Below, piece by piece: positions 18,307 to 27,571 of a stretch of 56,897 bases of DNA. Source of the DNA: Arthrobacter sp. Bi83 (GTDB taxonomy: Bacteria; Actinomycetota; Actinomycetes; Actinomycetales; Micrococcaceae); assembly GCF_918698095.1 (NCBI RefSeq), contig NZ_CAKKLY010000030.1, positions 1-56,897 on the forward strand. The letters are read 5' to 3'. The position numbers and the translations under genes are program-made. Below the pieces are notes generated by a model. That model did no database searches, was not told the DNA's origin, and saw only the letters and a list, made by a program, of their open reading frames with translations. Position 1 is the first letter of the stretch; every line of letters begins with the position of its first letter.

Positions 18307-19983
18307 ATGCCCAAAATCCATCCCAAAAGGTCGCTGTCGGTTGTTGCAGCCACACTGGCGATCGGCGCGCTGGCTCTGACCGGCTGCAGCGCCGGAAACA
18401 CATCTGGAGGCGCAGCAAAAGGTGGAGGCTCCTCCAACGGGCTCCTGACAATCCCCCGGGAGGACACCGCAACGTTCACCAGCAACTTCAACCCGTTCTC
18501 CCCGAACGCGCTTCCGATGACGCAGCAGTCGGTCTTTGAGCCCCTGCTGATCGTCAACCCTGTCAAGGGCGAACCCGTACCCTGGCTCGGGGCATCGTGG
18601 AAAGCAGACAAAGACGGCAAGGGAGTGACATTCACCCTCCGCGACGGGGTTAAGTGGTCAGACGGACAGCCTCTGACCGCCGACGACGTTGTGTACACCT
18701 TTGAACTCCAGAAAAAGATCCAAGGCGGATTCGACTACCTGGCCAAGGTCTCCGCCGTCGACGCACACACCGTCCGCTTCGATTTCAATAAGCCCTACGC
18801 ACCCGGACTTTACGAAGTCGGCCAGCAGGTCATCGCCCCGAAGCATGTCTGGTCCAAGATCGCGGACCCGGCAAAGGCCACCAACGACAACCCGGTGGGC
18901 ACCGGCCCCTACACACAGGTCTCCCATTTCCAGACACAGTCATTCGAACTTGATAAGAACCCCAATTACTGGCAGCCGGAAAAGCAGCAGCTTACCGGGA
19001 TCAGGATGCTGGCATTCGCCGGCAACTCCGGGGCCAACCTCGCCCTGCAGAACGGCGACGTGGACTGGAGCGACCAGTTCATCCCCAACGTGCAGAAAAC
19101 CTTCATCGACAAGGACCAGGCGCACCGCCACTTCTGGTACCCCACCACCGGGGGCACGATCAACTGGCAGCTGAACACCACCAAGGCTCCCTTTAACGAT
19201 CCAGTCGTACGCAAAGCACTCAGCATGGCCGTGGACCGCGATCAGGTCGCCAGCCTGGGCATGTCAGGCTACACCCACCCGGCCGACTGCACCGGCCTCA
19301 GCGACGCCTACAACAGCTGGCGCGACCAGAGCATCGTCGAGAAGTGCGACTGGACGAAGCTGAACGCGGACAAAGCCAACCAGATGCTCGATGCCGCCGG
19401 CTACAAAAAGGGAACCGACGGTATCCGCACCCTCAAGGACGGCAAGCCGTTCCAGTTCAAGTTCTCTGTCGGCTCGGCATCTTCGGACTGGCTCTCCGTC
19501 GGTCAGATCATCTCCAAGAACATGGAAAAACTCGGTGTGAAGGTCGAGGTCAACTCCCCTGACTGGTCCCAGGTCGTCTCCGGGTACACTGACGGATCCT
19601 TCGACAGCGGCATCGTCTGGAGCAACTCCGCCGCGACGCCCTTCGAGTTCTACCGCGGCGTAATGTCACAGAAGGTTGTTGTGCCGGTCGGCAAAAAAGC
19701 CAACGAAAACTACCACCGGTTCGGCGACGCGGAAGCGACCGCAACGCTCGACAAGCTGGCGGCAACGGCAGACCCGGCAGCGCAGAAGACCCTCATTGAC
19801 TCCCTGGAGGCACGCTTCAATGACGTGGCCCCGGTGATCCCGCTGTTTTCCGGTCCGGCGTGGGGCGCCTACACCGACCAGCGATTCACGGGCTGGCCCA
19901 GCAACGATAACCCGTATGCAACTCTTTCGGCCCGCTCGGCCACCACAGTGCTGGTTCTGACCTCACTCAAGCCGGCCCAGTAG
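18307..19983 (+). CDS. ABC transporter substrate-binding lipoprotein, family 5
   Basis: Extracytoplasmic solute-binding protein of 558 residues of the SBP_bac_5 (peptide/nickel/oligosaccharide) family. The signal sequence ends in a lipobox with LALTGC (Cys27). Family features include WKADKDGKGVTFTLRDGVKWSDGQPLTADDVVYTFE-type order (about residues 98-135), NDNPVGTGPYT and FNDPVVRKALSMAVDRDQV. Although most relatives bind peptides, several bind oligosaccharides, and the neighbouring LacI regulator, fructokinase fragment and GH32 enzyme point to fructo-oligosaccharides here. A strong hairpin follows the gene, probably letting it be expressed above the permease genes. Confidence 0.92.
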   Translation: MPKIHPKRSLSVVAATLAIGALALTGCSAGNTSGGAAKGGGSSNGLLTIPREDTATFTSNFNPFSPNALPMTQQSVFEPLLIVNPVKGEPVPWLGASWKADKDGKGVTFTLRDGVKWSDGQPLTADDVVYTFELQKKIQGGFDYLAKVSAVDAHTVRFDFNKPYAPGLYEVGQQVIAPKHVWSKIADPAKATNDNPVGTGPYTQVSHFQTQSFELDKNPNYWQPEKQQLTGIRMLAFAGNSGANLALQNGDVDWSDQFIPNVQKTFIDKDQAHRHFWYPTTGGTINWQLNTTKAPFNDPVVRKALSMAVDRDQVASLGMSGYTHPADCTGLSDAYNSWRDQSIVEKCDWTKLNADKANQMLDAAGYKKGTDGIRTLKDGKPFQFKFSVGSASSDWLSVGQIISKNMEKLGVKVEVNSPDWSQVVSGYTDGSFDSGIVWSNSAATPFEFYRGVMSQKVVVPVGKKANENYHRFGDAEATATLDKLAATADPAAQKTLIDSLEARFNDVAPVIPLFSGPAWGAYTDQRFTGWPSNDNPYATLSARSATTVLVLTSLKPAQ

Positions 19984-19991
19984 GCATCACG

Positions 19992-20024
19992 TGGCTGTTC
20001 GGGGCCACCGGCTCCGAACAGCCA
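19992..20024 (+). other. Hairpin between binding-protein and permease genes
   Basis: TGGCTGTTCGGGGCC (19992-20006) pairs with GGCTCCGAACAGCCA (20010-20024), a 15-bp stem with one G-U pair and a 3-nt loop. No T-run follows. A stem at this place in importer operons commonly stabilises the upstream mRNA or partly stops transcription. Confidence 0.6.
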
Positions 20025-20120
20025 CCAAAGCCGCTGCACACACGCACCGCACCGTTACCACCTGCCGGACCCGGACCGATCCCCGGGCGGCGCAACAATC
20101 ATCAAGAAAGAAGCGGAATC

Positions 20121-21098
20121 ATGGTATTCCTCCTCCGCCGCCTGGGGTTCTACGTAATCGCCTTCTGGGCCTGCATCACCCTTAATTTCTTCCTCCCGCG
20201 GCTGATGCCCGGGGACCCCGTCAGCAGAATGTTCTCCCAAGTCCAGTCTCAGATGCGCCCGGACCAGGTGGATGCGCTCCGCCGGCTCTTCGGTCTGGAC
20301 GACCGGCCCCTCTGGGAACAGTACCTCGCCTACATCGGCAACATCTTCCGTGGGGACATGGGCATCTCGCTGTCCCGGTTCCCCTCCCCCGTTTCGGAGG
20401 TGATCGGCTCACAGATCGGATGGACCCTCCTGCTCGGCGGCACCTCCCTGGTTATTGCCGTCATTCTGGGCAATTTCCTCGGCGTCCTGGCAGCATGGCG
20501 GCGCGGAAAGTTCCTGGATTCCGTCTTTCCTCCGCTGCTGATTTTCGTCGGATCATTTCCCTACTTTTGGCTGGCCATGGCCGCTCTATATCTGTTTGGG
20601 ATAACCCTGGGCTGGCTGCCTCTGAGCCATGCCTTCTCCACGGGGCTCAGCGCCTCGTTCTCCTTCGAATACATCGGCGACGTAGCCGCTCACCTCATCC
20701 TCCCGGCCCTGACCATTGTCCTGGTCTCCATCGGCGGCTGGATGCTGGGGATGCGCAACACGATGATCGCCACCACCGCTGAGGACTACATCACGATGGC
20801 TCGGGCCAAGGGACTCCGTCCGGCACGGATCATGTTCCAGTACGCGGCGCGCAACGCCATGCTGCCCTCAGTGACGTCGTTCGGCATGTCCCTTGGCTTC
20901 GTCGTCGGCGGCGCTCTCCTCACCGAAACCGTGTTCGCGTACCCGGGCATCGGCTACCAGCTCCTGACCTCCGTCCAGGCGCTGGACTACCCGCTGACCC
21001 AAGGCATCTTCCTGACCATCACCGCCGCCGTGCTGGCAGCTAACTTCCTGGTCGACATCATTTACGTACGGCTGGACCCCCGGGTCCGGGTCAGCTAG
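20121..21098 (+). CDS. ABC transporter permease (DppB/OppB type)
   Basis: First integral membrane subunit of the importer, 325 residues, BPD_transp_1 fold with about six membrane segments. N-terminal features typical of DppB are visible: FWACITLNFFLPRLMPGDPV followed by a long first loop with LFGLDDRPLWEQYLAYIGN and RGDMGISLSRFP. The EAA-type loop that contacts the ATPase is in ITMARAKGLRPARIMFQYAA (about 225-245). AAGAAAG-type ribosome binding precedes the ATG. It is followed after 13 bp by the second permease and so is co-transcribed. Confidence 0.93.
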   Translation: MVFLLRRLGFYVIAFWACITLNFFLPRLMPGDPVSRMFSQVQSQMRPDQVDALRRLFGLDDRPLWEQYLAYIGNIFRGDMGISLSRFPSPVSEVIGSQIGWTLLLGGTSLVIAVILGNFLGVLAAWRRGKFLDSVFPPLLIFVGSFPYFWLAMAALYLFGITLGWLPLSHAFSTGLSASFSFEYIGDVAAHLILPALTIVLVSIGGWMLGMRNTMIATTAEDYITMARAKGLRPARIMFQYAARNAMLPSVTSFGMSLGFVVGGALLTETVFAYPGIGYQLLTSVQALDYPLTQGIFLTITAAVLAANFLVDIIYVRLDPRVRVS

Positions 21099-21111
21099 AA
21101 ACAGGTCCCCC

Positions 21112-22050
21112 ATGTCACTTACAAACTCAACACCTACCGCCACCACCACGGCCGGCAACCCCACCGTTCAAGTACCGGAACCTCCGGTCCCCGGACGACT
21201 TGCCCACGGAGGGTTCGTCCACGGCATCCTCACGAACAAGAAGGCCCTCTTCGGGCTGGCCGTCCTGGTCGTATTTGCCCTCCTGGCACTGCTGGCACCC
21301 CTCCTGGCCCCGGGAAACCCCTCCGACTTCGGCCCCGAAGCATCCCTGGCGCCATCCGCGGCCCACCTGCTCGGAACCACCTCCAAAGGCCAGGACGTGC
21401 TCGCTTTGACCCTGTGGGGATCGCGAAGCTCACTGACGGTCGGATTCATCGTGGGCATAGCGGCGACCTTCATCGGCTGCCTCGTCGGCATCGCCTCCGC
21501 GTACTTCGGCAAGGCCATCGACGAACTACTCTCGCTGCTGACCAACATTTTCCTGCTCATCCCCGGACTTCCACTCCTGGTGGTCCTCGCCGCCTTCCTG
21601 CCGCCGGGCCCCGCCACTGTCGTCATCGTCCTGGTCATCACCGGCTGGGCCGGCAGCGCTCGTGTGCTCCGCTCCCAGGCACTGTCTCTGCGCAGCAAGG
21701 ACTTCGTCGCCGCGGCCGTGGTGACCGGTGAGAAAGCCTGGCGCATCATGTTCCGGGAAATCCTGCCCAACATGGCCTCCATCGTCATGAGCACCCTGCT
21801 CGGCTGCGTCATTTACGGCATCGGCGCCCAGGCAGGCCTGGAGTTCCTGGGGCTCGGCGATACCGGCTCGGTCAGCTGGGGAACCAACCTCTATTGGGCA
21901 AACAACGACGGCGCCCTGATGACCGGCGACTGGTGGGTGCTCCTGCCCTCGGGCGTAGCCATCGCCGTCGTCGCATTTGCCCTGGCCCTGATCAACTACG
22001 CCGTTGATGAAATCACCAACCCCCGCCTGCGCGTGGAAAAGAAAGGCTGA
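21112..22050 (+). CDS. ABC transporter permease (DppC/OppC type)
   Basis: Second membrane subunit, 312 residues. An N-terminal cytoplasmic tail rich in Thr/Pro precedes the first membrane helix (ALFGLAVLVVFALLALLAPL, about 43-62). The DppC hallmarks follow: LLGTTSKGQDVLALTLWGSRSS-type segment and GFIVGIAATFIGCLVGIAS. The coupling loop is SLRSKDFVAAAVVTGEKAWR with REILPNMASIV. It forms a heterodimer with the preceding permease. Spacing of 13 bp upstream and 3 bp downstream indicates tight co-translation. Confidence 0.93.
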   Translation: MSLTNSTPTATTTAGNPTVQVPEPPVPGRLAHGGFVHGILTNKKALFGLAVLVVFALLALLAPLLAPGNPSDFGPEASLAPSAAHLLGTTSKGQDVLALTLWGSRSSLTVGFIVGIAATFIGCLVGIASAYFGKAIDELLSLLTNIFLLIPGLPLLVVLAAFLPPGPATVVIVLVITGWAGSARVLRSQALSLRSKDFVAAAVVTGEKAWRIMFREILPNMASIVMSTLLGCVIYGIGAQAGLEFLGLGDTGSVSWGTNLYWANNDGALMTGDWWVLLPSGVAIAVVAFALALINYAVDEITNPRLRVEKKG

Positions 22051-22053
22051 CAG

Positions 22054-23091
22054 ATGGAAACCCTAACTGAACAGGACCGGGGAAACATCGGCCGGACCGC
22101 CGCCGCTCCCGTGCTGAGCGTGAAAAACCTGCAGGTCCAATACACGGCAGAAATCGGAAACGTTACCGCCGTCGATGGTGTCAGCTTCGACATCGGCGCA
22201 GGAGAAGTGTTCGGCCTCGCCGGTGAATCAGGCTGCGGCAAGTCCACCATCGCAAACGCGGTCATGCGGCTCCTGCAGACCCCGGCAAAAATCACAGGCG
22301 GCTCCATCGAGCTCAACGGAAAGAATCTCCTGGACCTGGGCGAAGAAGAACTGCGACGCACCCGCTGGCGCGACGTGGCGATGGTCTTCCAAAGCGCGAT
22401 GAACTCCCTGAACCCCGTCATGACCATCGGAGATCAGATCGTCGACGTCTTCACCACGCATGAAAGGATGCCCAAGAAAGCCGCCCGCGAACGTGCCGCG
22501 GAGCTGCTGAAACTTGTCGACATCAGCCCCGACCGCCTCAAGTCCTACCCGCACCAGCTCTCCGGCGGAATGCGCCAGCGGGCAGTGATCGCGATCGCGC
22601 TGGCGCTCAAACCCTCCCTTCTCATCATGGACGAACCCACCACGGCCCTGGACGTGGTGGTTCAGCAGGACATCATGCACCAGATCAAAGAACTTCAGCA
22701 GCGGCTGGGGTTTTCCATTCTGTTCATCACCCACGACATCTCACTCATGGTCGAGCTCTCCCACCGCATGGCCGTGATGTATGCGGGAAAGCTGGTCGAG
22801 GTCGCTCCCTCCAAGGACATGCTGGAGAACCCGCTTCACCCCTACACCAACGCCCTCATGGGAGCGTTTCCGCCGCTGACCGGCCCGAGAGTTGAGTTGA
22901 CAGGCATCCCGGACGCCCCGCCGAACATGGCCCACCCTCCCACCGGCTGCCGCTTCCACCCCCGGTGCCCGCTCGCTGTCGACGCGTGCCGCACCGTCGC
23001 GCCACCGCTCCTTCCAAAAGCCGAAAACCACGACGCAGCGTGCCTACTCCTACCCGAATACGTCGTCCCCCGCGAAAGGTCACGCCGATGA
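22054..23091 (+). CDS. ABC transporter ATP-binding protein (DppD/OppD type)
   Basis: ATPase of 345 residues. Walker A is [14 protein letters not shown] (about 58-71), Q-loop [11 protein letters not shown], signature [16 protein letters not shown], Walker [13 protein letters not shown] and the H-loop in FITHDISLM. The C-terminal oligopeptide-transporter extension has [15 protein letters not shown] plus two more Cys (ACRTV, AACLL), the known Cys-rich motif that can bind an iron-sulphur cluster. It powers uptake by the two permeases. Its stop overlaps the next ATPase start (ATGA). Confidence 0.94.
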   Translation: METLTEQDRGNIGRTAAAPVLSVKNLQVQYTAEIGNVTAVDGVSFDIGAGEVFGLAGESGCGKSTIANAVMRLLQTPAKITGGSIELNGKNLLDLGEEELRRTRWRDVAMVFQSAMNSLNPVMTIGDQIVDVFTTHERMPKKAARERAAELLKLVDISPDRLKSYPHQLSGGMRQRAVIAIALALKPSLLIMDEPTTALDVVVQQDIMHQIKELQQRLGFSILFITHDISLMVELSHRMAVMYAGKLVEVAPSKDMLENPLHPYTNALMGAFPPLTGPRVELTGIPDAPPNMAHPPTGCRFHPRCPLAVDACRTVAPPLLPKAENHDAACLLLPEYVVPRERSRR

Positions 23092-24038
23092 GCCCCGCAC
23101 ACAGCACCTCATCCCGCCCCGAAAGGGCGACCGAGCCCTTGGTCCAGGTACGCAACCTGAGCAAGGACTATCATCTGGGAAGCTTTCCCTTCCGTTCGAC
23201 CGTACGCGCGGTAAACGACGTCTCCTTTGACATCAACCACGGCGAGATTGTGGCACTTGTCGGGGAATCCGGCAGCGGAAAAAGCACCATCGCCCGCATT
23301 CTCGCCCGCCTTGAGCAGCCCACCGGCGGCCAACTCATCATCGACGGACAAGACATCTTTGCCACCGAACGGCGCAAGGCATCAATGAAATACCGGAGCA
23401 AGGTCCAGATGGTCTTCCAGGACCCCTTCGGATCCCTCAACCCGGCACACCGCATCGAGCACTTCCTGACACGTCCGCTACAGCTTCACGGAGAAAACGA
23501 CAGCCCGAAGGCCCTCAAACTCAAATTGCGTGAACTCATGGCAACGGTCGGCCTGGGCGAGCAGATGCTGGACCGCTACCCCCACCAGCTGTCCGGCGGA
23601 CAACGGCAGCGTGTCGCCATCGCCAGAGCCCTGGCCGTGGAACCGGAAATCATACTGGCCGACGAACCCACCTCAATGCTCGACGTCTCGGTCCGCATCG
23701 GAATTCTCAATCTGATGCGCAAACTCCGCGATGAACGGGGCGTGTCCATGCTCTACATCACCCACGACCTCGCATCCGCACGCTACATCGCGGACACAAC
23801 CCTGGTGATGTGCGCCGGGGATCTGGTCGAGGGCGGTGAGAGCATCGAGCTGATGGCCGCCCCCCATCACCCGTACACACAGTTGCTGCTCTCCGCCGTC
23901 CCCGACGCCCGCAGGACCCAGACCGTCCGCCCGCCGAAGAGGGATGCCACGGAACGGAACGCCAACCGGGGAAGCGGCGAACGTGTCACCCTCAGCGAAT
24001 CCCATTGGGCGCTCAAAGTGCCAGAATCTGCCGCCTGA
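23088..24038 (+). CDS. ABC transporter ATP-binding protein (DppF/OppF type)
   Basis: Second ATPase of the importer, 316 residues from the ATG that overlaps the upstream stop; longer in-frame readings lie inside the previous gene. Walker A GESGSGKSTIARIL, Q-loop VFQDPFGSLNP, signature LSGGQRQRVAIARALA, Walker B IILADEPTSMLD and YITHDLASARYIAD are all intact. The C-terminal oligopeptide domain is short and lacks the Cys cluster found in its partner, as is usual for OppF. Together the five genes make a complete importer. Confidence 0.93.
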   Translation: MSPAHSTSSRPERATEPLVQVRNLSKDYHLGSFPFRSTVRAVNDVSFDINHGEIVALVGESGSGKSTIARILARLEQPTGGQLIIDGQDIFATERRKASMKYRSKVQMVFQDPFGSLNPAHRIEHFLTRPLQLHGENDSPKALKLKLRELMATVGLGEQMLDRYPHQLSGGQRQRVAIARALAVEPEIILADEPTSMLDVSVRIGILNLMRKLRDERGVSMLYITHDLASARYIADTTLVMCAGDLVEGGESIELMAAPHHPYTQLLLSAVPDARRTQTVRPPKRDATERNANRGSGERVTLSESHWALKVPESAA

Positions 24039-24133
24039 CCGCCCCCAGCCCGCCACCGACCGGCCGCTTTCTCCGCGCAACCAAGACCCAAACAGCTTCG
24101 CTGCAGGCTGCCCGAAACCCAGGAAAGAATCCC

Positions 24134-24307
24134 ATGATGAAACCCGCTGCCGCACTCTCCGGCGCACCCGAGGTGATCGTTGTCGGTGAAGCACTCATCG
24201 ACGCGGTCCACACAGGGGAAGGCGTTACCGAACACCCCGGGGGCTCACCGGCCAATGTGGCCTACGGACCCGCCCGTCTGGATGTTTCGAGCGGGTTCCT
24301 GACCTCA
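24134..24307 (+). pseudogene. N-terminal fragment of a PfkB-family fructokinase
   Basis: Starts with a good ribosome-binding site (AGGAAAG) and MMKPAAAL, then the unmistakable PfkB/fructokinase opening EVIVVGEALIDAV, EHPGGSPANVAYGPARLDV and GFLTS. At about 24307 similarity stops; the remaining frame (to 24502) is unrelated and runs into the GH32 gene. Intact fructokinases have about 300 residues and end with a GAGD motif, which is absent. So most of the gene has been deleted. Its position between the importer and the GH32 enzyme fits a former fructose-phosphorylating step, now presumably supplied from elsewhere in the genome. Confidence 0.75.
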
Positions 24308-24473
24308 ACGCGACACGGAAATCAGCGTCCCCTCCGCGTCCGAAGTGCGGGCAAGCCTGGTCAGCTGACCACTAACCACGACTCGGGCCCCAGCACCGCC
24401 GCAAACCTGCCGATCACCGCACGATCCAGGCCCTTTCCTTGCCTCATCCCGAACCTGAAACGAGACACCTCCC

Positions 24474-25979
24474 ATGACGGCCGTGACCACCACACACCCT
24501 GAAACCTTCCGGCCCGCCCTGCATTACACGGCCCGAAACACCTGGCTCAATGATCCCAACGGGCTGATCCACCATCAAGGCGTGTACCACCTCTACTATC
24601 AAAACAATCCCTTCGGAAACACCTGGGGAAACATGTCCTGGGGCCACGCGACCTCGGAAAACCTCTCCGCCTGGACCGAACAGCCTGTCGCGATTGCCTG
24701 CGACGAGCAGGAGGACATCTTCTCCGGCAGCATAGTATTCGACAGCCAAAACAGCAGCGGGTTCGGCACCGCAACGGCGCCCCCGCTGGTAGCCGTCTAC
24801 ACCAGCGCCTACAAGAATGCCTCGCCGTTGCACGGCGTCCAGGCGCAGTCACTGGCCTACAGTTTGGACGGCGGCTTCACGTGGGAAAAATACGCGGGCA
24901 ATCCCGTGCTCACCCGTAACTCGGCCAACTTCCGTGACCCAAAAGTTTTCCGCTACGACGGCGGGGCCGTCTCCTACTGGGTGATGGCGGCCGTCGAAGC
25001 CGAAGACTACAAAGTAGTCCTCTACAAGTCCGAGGACCTGAAAACCTGGGAACACCTCAGCGATTTCGGCCCCGCCAACGCCACCGGCGGCATCTGGGAA
25101 TGTCCGGACCTCTTTGCCCTGCCGGTCGACGGCAATCCACAGGAGCTGAAATGGGTTCTGACGGTGAATCTGAACCCCGGTGGCCCGAACGGCGGTTCAG
25201 CCGGGCAGTACTTCACAGGAGACTTCGACGGCGTCACATTCACCTCCGACTCCACCATCACCAGCGGGGCGCAAGACCCCGACCGCCTTCAGGAGTACCA
25301 CTGGCTGGACTGGGGACGGGACTATTACGCCGCCGTCTCCTTCAGCGACGCCCCCGACGGCAGGCGTATCATGATCGGCTGGATGAACAACTGGGACTAT
25401 GCCAATCAGATCCCGACGTCACCCTGGCGCAGTCCCATGTCTCTGCCCCGGGAACTCTCCCTGGCCACCGTTGGCGGCCGCACCAGATTAGTCCAGAATG
25501 TCGTCGAGGAAGCCGTCTGCCGCGGTGAGGTGCCGGCAGTTCAGTCCGGCCCCATCCATTTGGCCGGGGAAACACGCCCGATCCCCGCCGCCACGGGCAC
25601 GGTTCAGCTCATCGAAGCCGACTTTACGACCGGGACGGCCGAGGAATTCGGCCTCATCGTTCGTGGGAGCGGCACGGAAGGAACCCGAATCGGCATCAAC
25701 CCCGCCCAGGGCCGCCTCATCCTTGACCGGACCGCCTCGGGTGACACGGGCTTCCATGATGGATTCCCTTCCGTCGACACCGCGCCCATCAACGCCTTGG
25801 ACGGCCGATACAGGCTGAAGATCTACGTCGACCACTGCTCTGTTGAGGTCTTCGCCCAACACGGCGAGCTGGTGCTCACCGACCTGATCTTCCCGGACAA
25901 AACAAGCACCGGAGTCTCCATCTACGCCCACGGCGGCTCGGCAACACTCGAGAGCCTGACGATCACGCCCTTGATATAG
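24474..25979 (+). CDS. Glycoside hydrolase family 32 (fructosidase/levanase type)
   Basis: Retaining beta-fructosidase, 501 residues. The five-bladed propeller (about 12-330) carries the three catalytic acids: nucleophile Asp27 in WLNDPNG, stabiliser Asp155 in FRDPKV and acid/base Glu209 in WECPDLF. A C-terminal beta-sandwich follows, with VDHCSVEVFAQHGELVLTD. There is no signal peptide, so it acts in the cytosol on imported sucrose, inulin or levan oligosaccharides; unlike secreted levanases it cannot attack polymer outside. Being the last gene of the locus, it probably splits what the importer brings in. Whether it prefers plain or phosphorylated sugars is undecided. Confidence 0.93.
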   Translation: MTAVTTTHPETFRPALHYTARNTWLNDPNGLIHHQGVYHLYYQNNPFGNTWGNMSWGHATSENLSAWTEQPVAIACDEQEDIFSGSIVFDSQNSSGFGTATAPPLVAVYTSAYKNASPLHGVQAQSLAYSLDGGFTWEKYAGNPVLTRNSANFRDPKVFRYDGGAVSYWVMAAVEAEDYKVVLYKSEDLKTWEHLSDFGPANATGGIWECPDLFALPVDGNPQELKWVLTVNLNPGGPNGGSAGQYFTGDFDGVTFTSDSTITSGAQDPDRLQEYHWLDWGRDYYAAVSFSDAPDGRRIMIGWMNNWDYANQIPTSPWRSPMSLPRELSLATVGGRTRLVQNVVEEAVCRGEVPAVQSGPIHLAGETRPIPAATGTVQLIEADFTTGTAEEFGLIVRGSGTEGTRIGINPAQGRLILDRTASGDTGFHDGFPSVDTAPINALDGRYRLKIYVDHCSVEVFAQHGELVLTDLIFPDKTSTGVSIYAHGGSATLESLTITPLI

Positions 25980-26229
25980 ACCCGGCCTGCCGCAGATGGA
26001 TGACTAGCCGGCCCGAGAATTCACGGTGCCCAGGATTGGAGAAGATCACGGCGATGCCGCGGGTGCCGGAGTAGCTGTACAGGTCGCGCCACCGGCATAC
26101 GTTTCCTGCCACATCGAGAACAACACTCACGCGCACCGCCACCAGTCGCCCCTGACCTGAACGAGTCCAGTCCCGGTATTGCGTTCCAGTTACGGCGCAC
26201 CTCAACCGGACGCCAGGTCGGCCAACCAA
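25963..26229 (-). pseudogene. Possible SnoaL/limonene-epoxide-hydrolase-like remnant
   Basis: The minus-strand frame contains VTGTQYRDWTRSGQGRLVAV and then VRVSVVLDVAGNVCRWRDLY. This order resembles the end of SnoaL-like/limonene-1,2-epoxide hydrolase domains (ligand-pocket strand, then D-V-x-G-x-I-x-R-W-R-D-Y). The start and end are not family-like, so if correct it is a decayed fragment. It could also be chance. Confidence 0.28.
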
Positions 26230-26254
26230 AGCTGCTCAGAGTAGGGTCTGATTT

Positions 26255-26395
26255 CTACTTTGCCGCGTTGGACGCCTGGCCGCGGCCGATGCCGTTGAGC
26301 GGAATATCGCTGGATCCCTGCAGCCGGCGCTGCGCATTCCTGTCAGTCTGGCCATGGCGGATGAGGGCGAACGTCGTAAGGGTCATGCGGTTCAT
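26255..26395 (-). pseudogene. Truncated histidine phosphatase (phosphoglycerate mutase family)
   Basis: A 46-codon minus-strand frame reads MNRMTLTTFALIRHGQTDRN and goes on AQRRLQGSSDIPLN, GIGRGQASNAAK, stop. LIRHGQTD carries the catalytic His of the histidine phosphatase superfamily, and LQGSSDIPLN is the usual next segment. Intact members have about 190-220 residues, so only the N-terminal quarter remains. The later catalytic residues (second Arg, Glu, His) are missing, so no phosphatase activity is expected. Confidence 0.7.
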
Positions 26396-26694
26396 TCTCG
26401 CCTAACAGCCGGCAGGCTCCGGAAACTGCTGTTACGCGAAAGGGCCGATTCGCATCAAACACGGCGTTCTCGCATGAACGACCGTTCCCCAGAGCCAGTC
26501 CGCTGAATGGTAACGCCCGATCAGGAGACCTGCGGCTTGGCTTGCCCGCAGATTATGGTCTGCTCGTTCTGCCAACTGCATGCTCACCGGTTCGAGGACG
26601 GGCGGTAGACGCCTTTGCTATGCGCATAAGCATGCAACAGGCCATGGCTTAGCGGATGCCGAGGGCGCGACACCTGCCCGAGGGCTGGGCGCCG

Positions 26695-27309
26695 CTACCC
26701 TTGGCTGATGTCGATGCCCGTGATCGGCGCGCCCGCGCGCTCGTATGCGAGCGAGATCGCGCCTTTGGGGAACGCCCGCGGCGGCTGCGCGACGCGGAAT
26801 GCCGCCGGCACGCCGGTGCCGTCGGCGAACAGCCGCTTACCCGATCCGAAAGTGAGGGGGTAGAGGAAGAGGTTCAGCCGGTCGACGAGGTCGGCCTCGA
26901 GCAGCGACCCTGCGAGGCCTCCGCTGCCGATGACGTGGATGTCGTCGAACCGGTCTTTCAGCGCGGCCACCTCCGCGACATCCGACAGCGCTGTGGTTCC
27001 GTCCCATGCCGGGTCGGTCAGGGAGCGCGACACGACGAACTTTGGCAAGGCGTTGAACGTCACCGCGATCGGGTCGTCGTTGCCCCGGGTGGGCCAGAAC
27101 GCCGCGAAGATGTCGTAGGTTTTGCGTCCGAGCAACAGTGCGTCCATGCGGTTGATGCCGGCGACGATCGCCTCGCCGGTCTCGTCGTCGGAATACGCTG
27201 CCTGCCAGCCACCGAACTCGAAGCCGCCCTCGCGGTCCTCGTCGGGGCCGCCCGGCGCCTGGTACACGCCGTCGAGGGTGATGAACAGATCGACTGAGAG
27301 GATTCCCAT
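26695..27309 (-). CDS. Dihydrofolate reductase family protein (RibD C-terminal-like)
   Basis: A 204-residue NADPH-binding reductase-like protein of the RibD_C/YwjB/DHFR-related family. It begins SVDLFITLDGVYQAPGGPDED, has LLLGRKTYDIFAAFWP in the middle, and IHVIGSGGLAGSLL as the pyridine-nucleotide loop. Near the end is LFLYPLTFGSGKRLF, a strong family signature. I chose ATG 27309 because GAAGGAG lies 7 bp upstream; the upstream open frame lacks similarity. Its substrate is unknown. Its codon pattern (many TCG, CGG, GAC) is like its neighbours. It stands alone between relic genes. Confidence 0.88.
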   Translation of the reverse strand: MGILSVDLFITLDGVYQAPGGPDEDREGGFEFGGWQAAYSDDETGEAIVAGINRMDALLLGRKTYDIFAAFWPTRGNDDPIAVTFNALPKFVVSRSLTDPAWDGTTALSDVAEVAALKDRFDDIHVIGSGGLAGSLLEADLVDRLNLFLYPLTFGSGKRLFADGTGVPAAFRVAQPPRAFPKGAISLAYERAGAPITGIDISQG

Positions 27310-27501
27310 GGTGCGCTCCTTCGCGTGAACGGCGACCAGATGCCGCCTCTGCCTGTGCGTCGATCGGGATAGCCCGGAATCGATATCACTGCGTGCCACA
27401 TTAGCGACGAGCGGACGGCAGGTCGAGAGATGGACGCGGGCGGAGACGCTGAGCAGTCGAAAGCGCGGGGGCACGGAATCCGAACCGTGCGTAGCTATGC
27501 C

Positions 27502-27529
27502 AACAGAAGGGGCGGACACGCCTTCTGTT
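27502..27529 (+). repeat. Inverted repeat upstream of small acidic protein
   Basis: AACAGAAGG (27502-27510) and CCTTCTGTT (27521-27529) form a perfect 9-bp dyad with a 10-nt spacer. It lies just before a -10-like TACACT (27539-27544), so it may be an operator at the -35 position. Confidence 0.4.
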
Positions 27530-27571
27530 CATCACAGCTACACTGAACAAAACAAGGCACAGTATGAAAGC

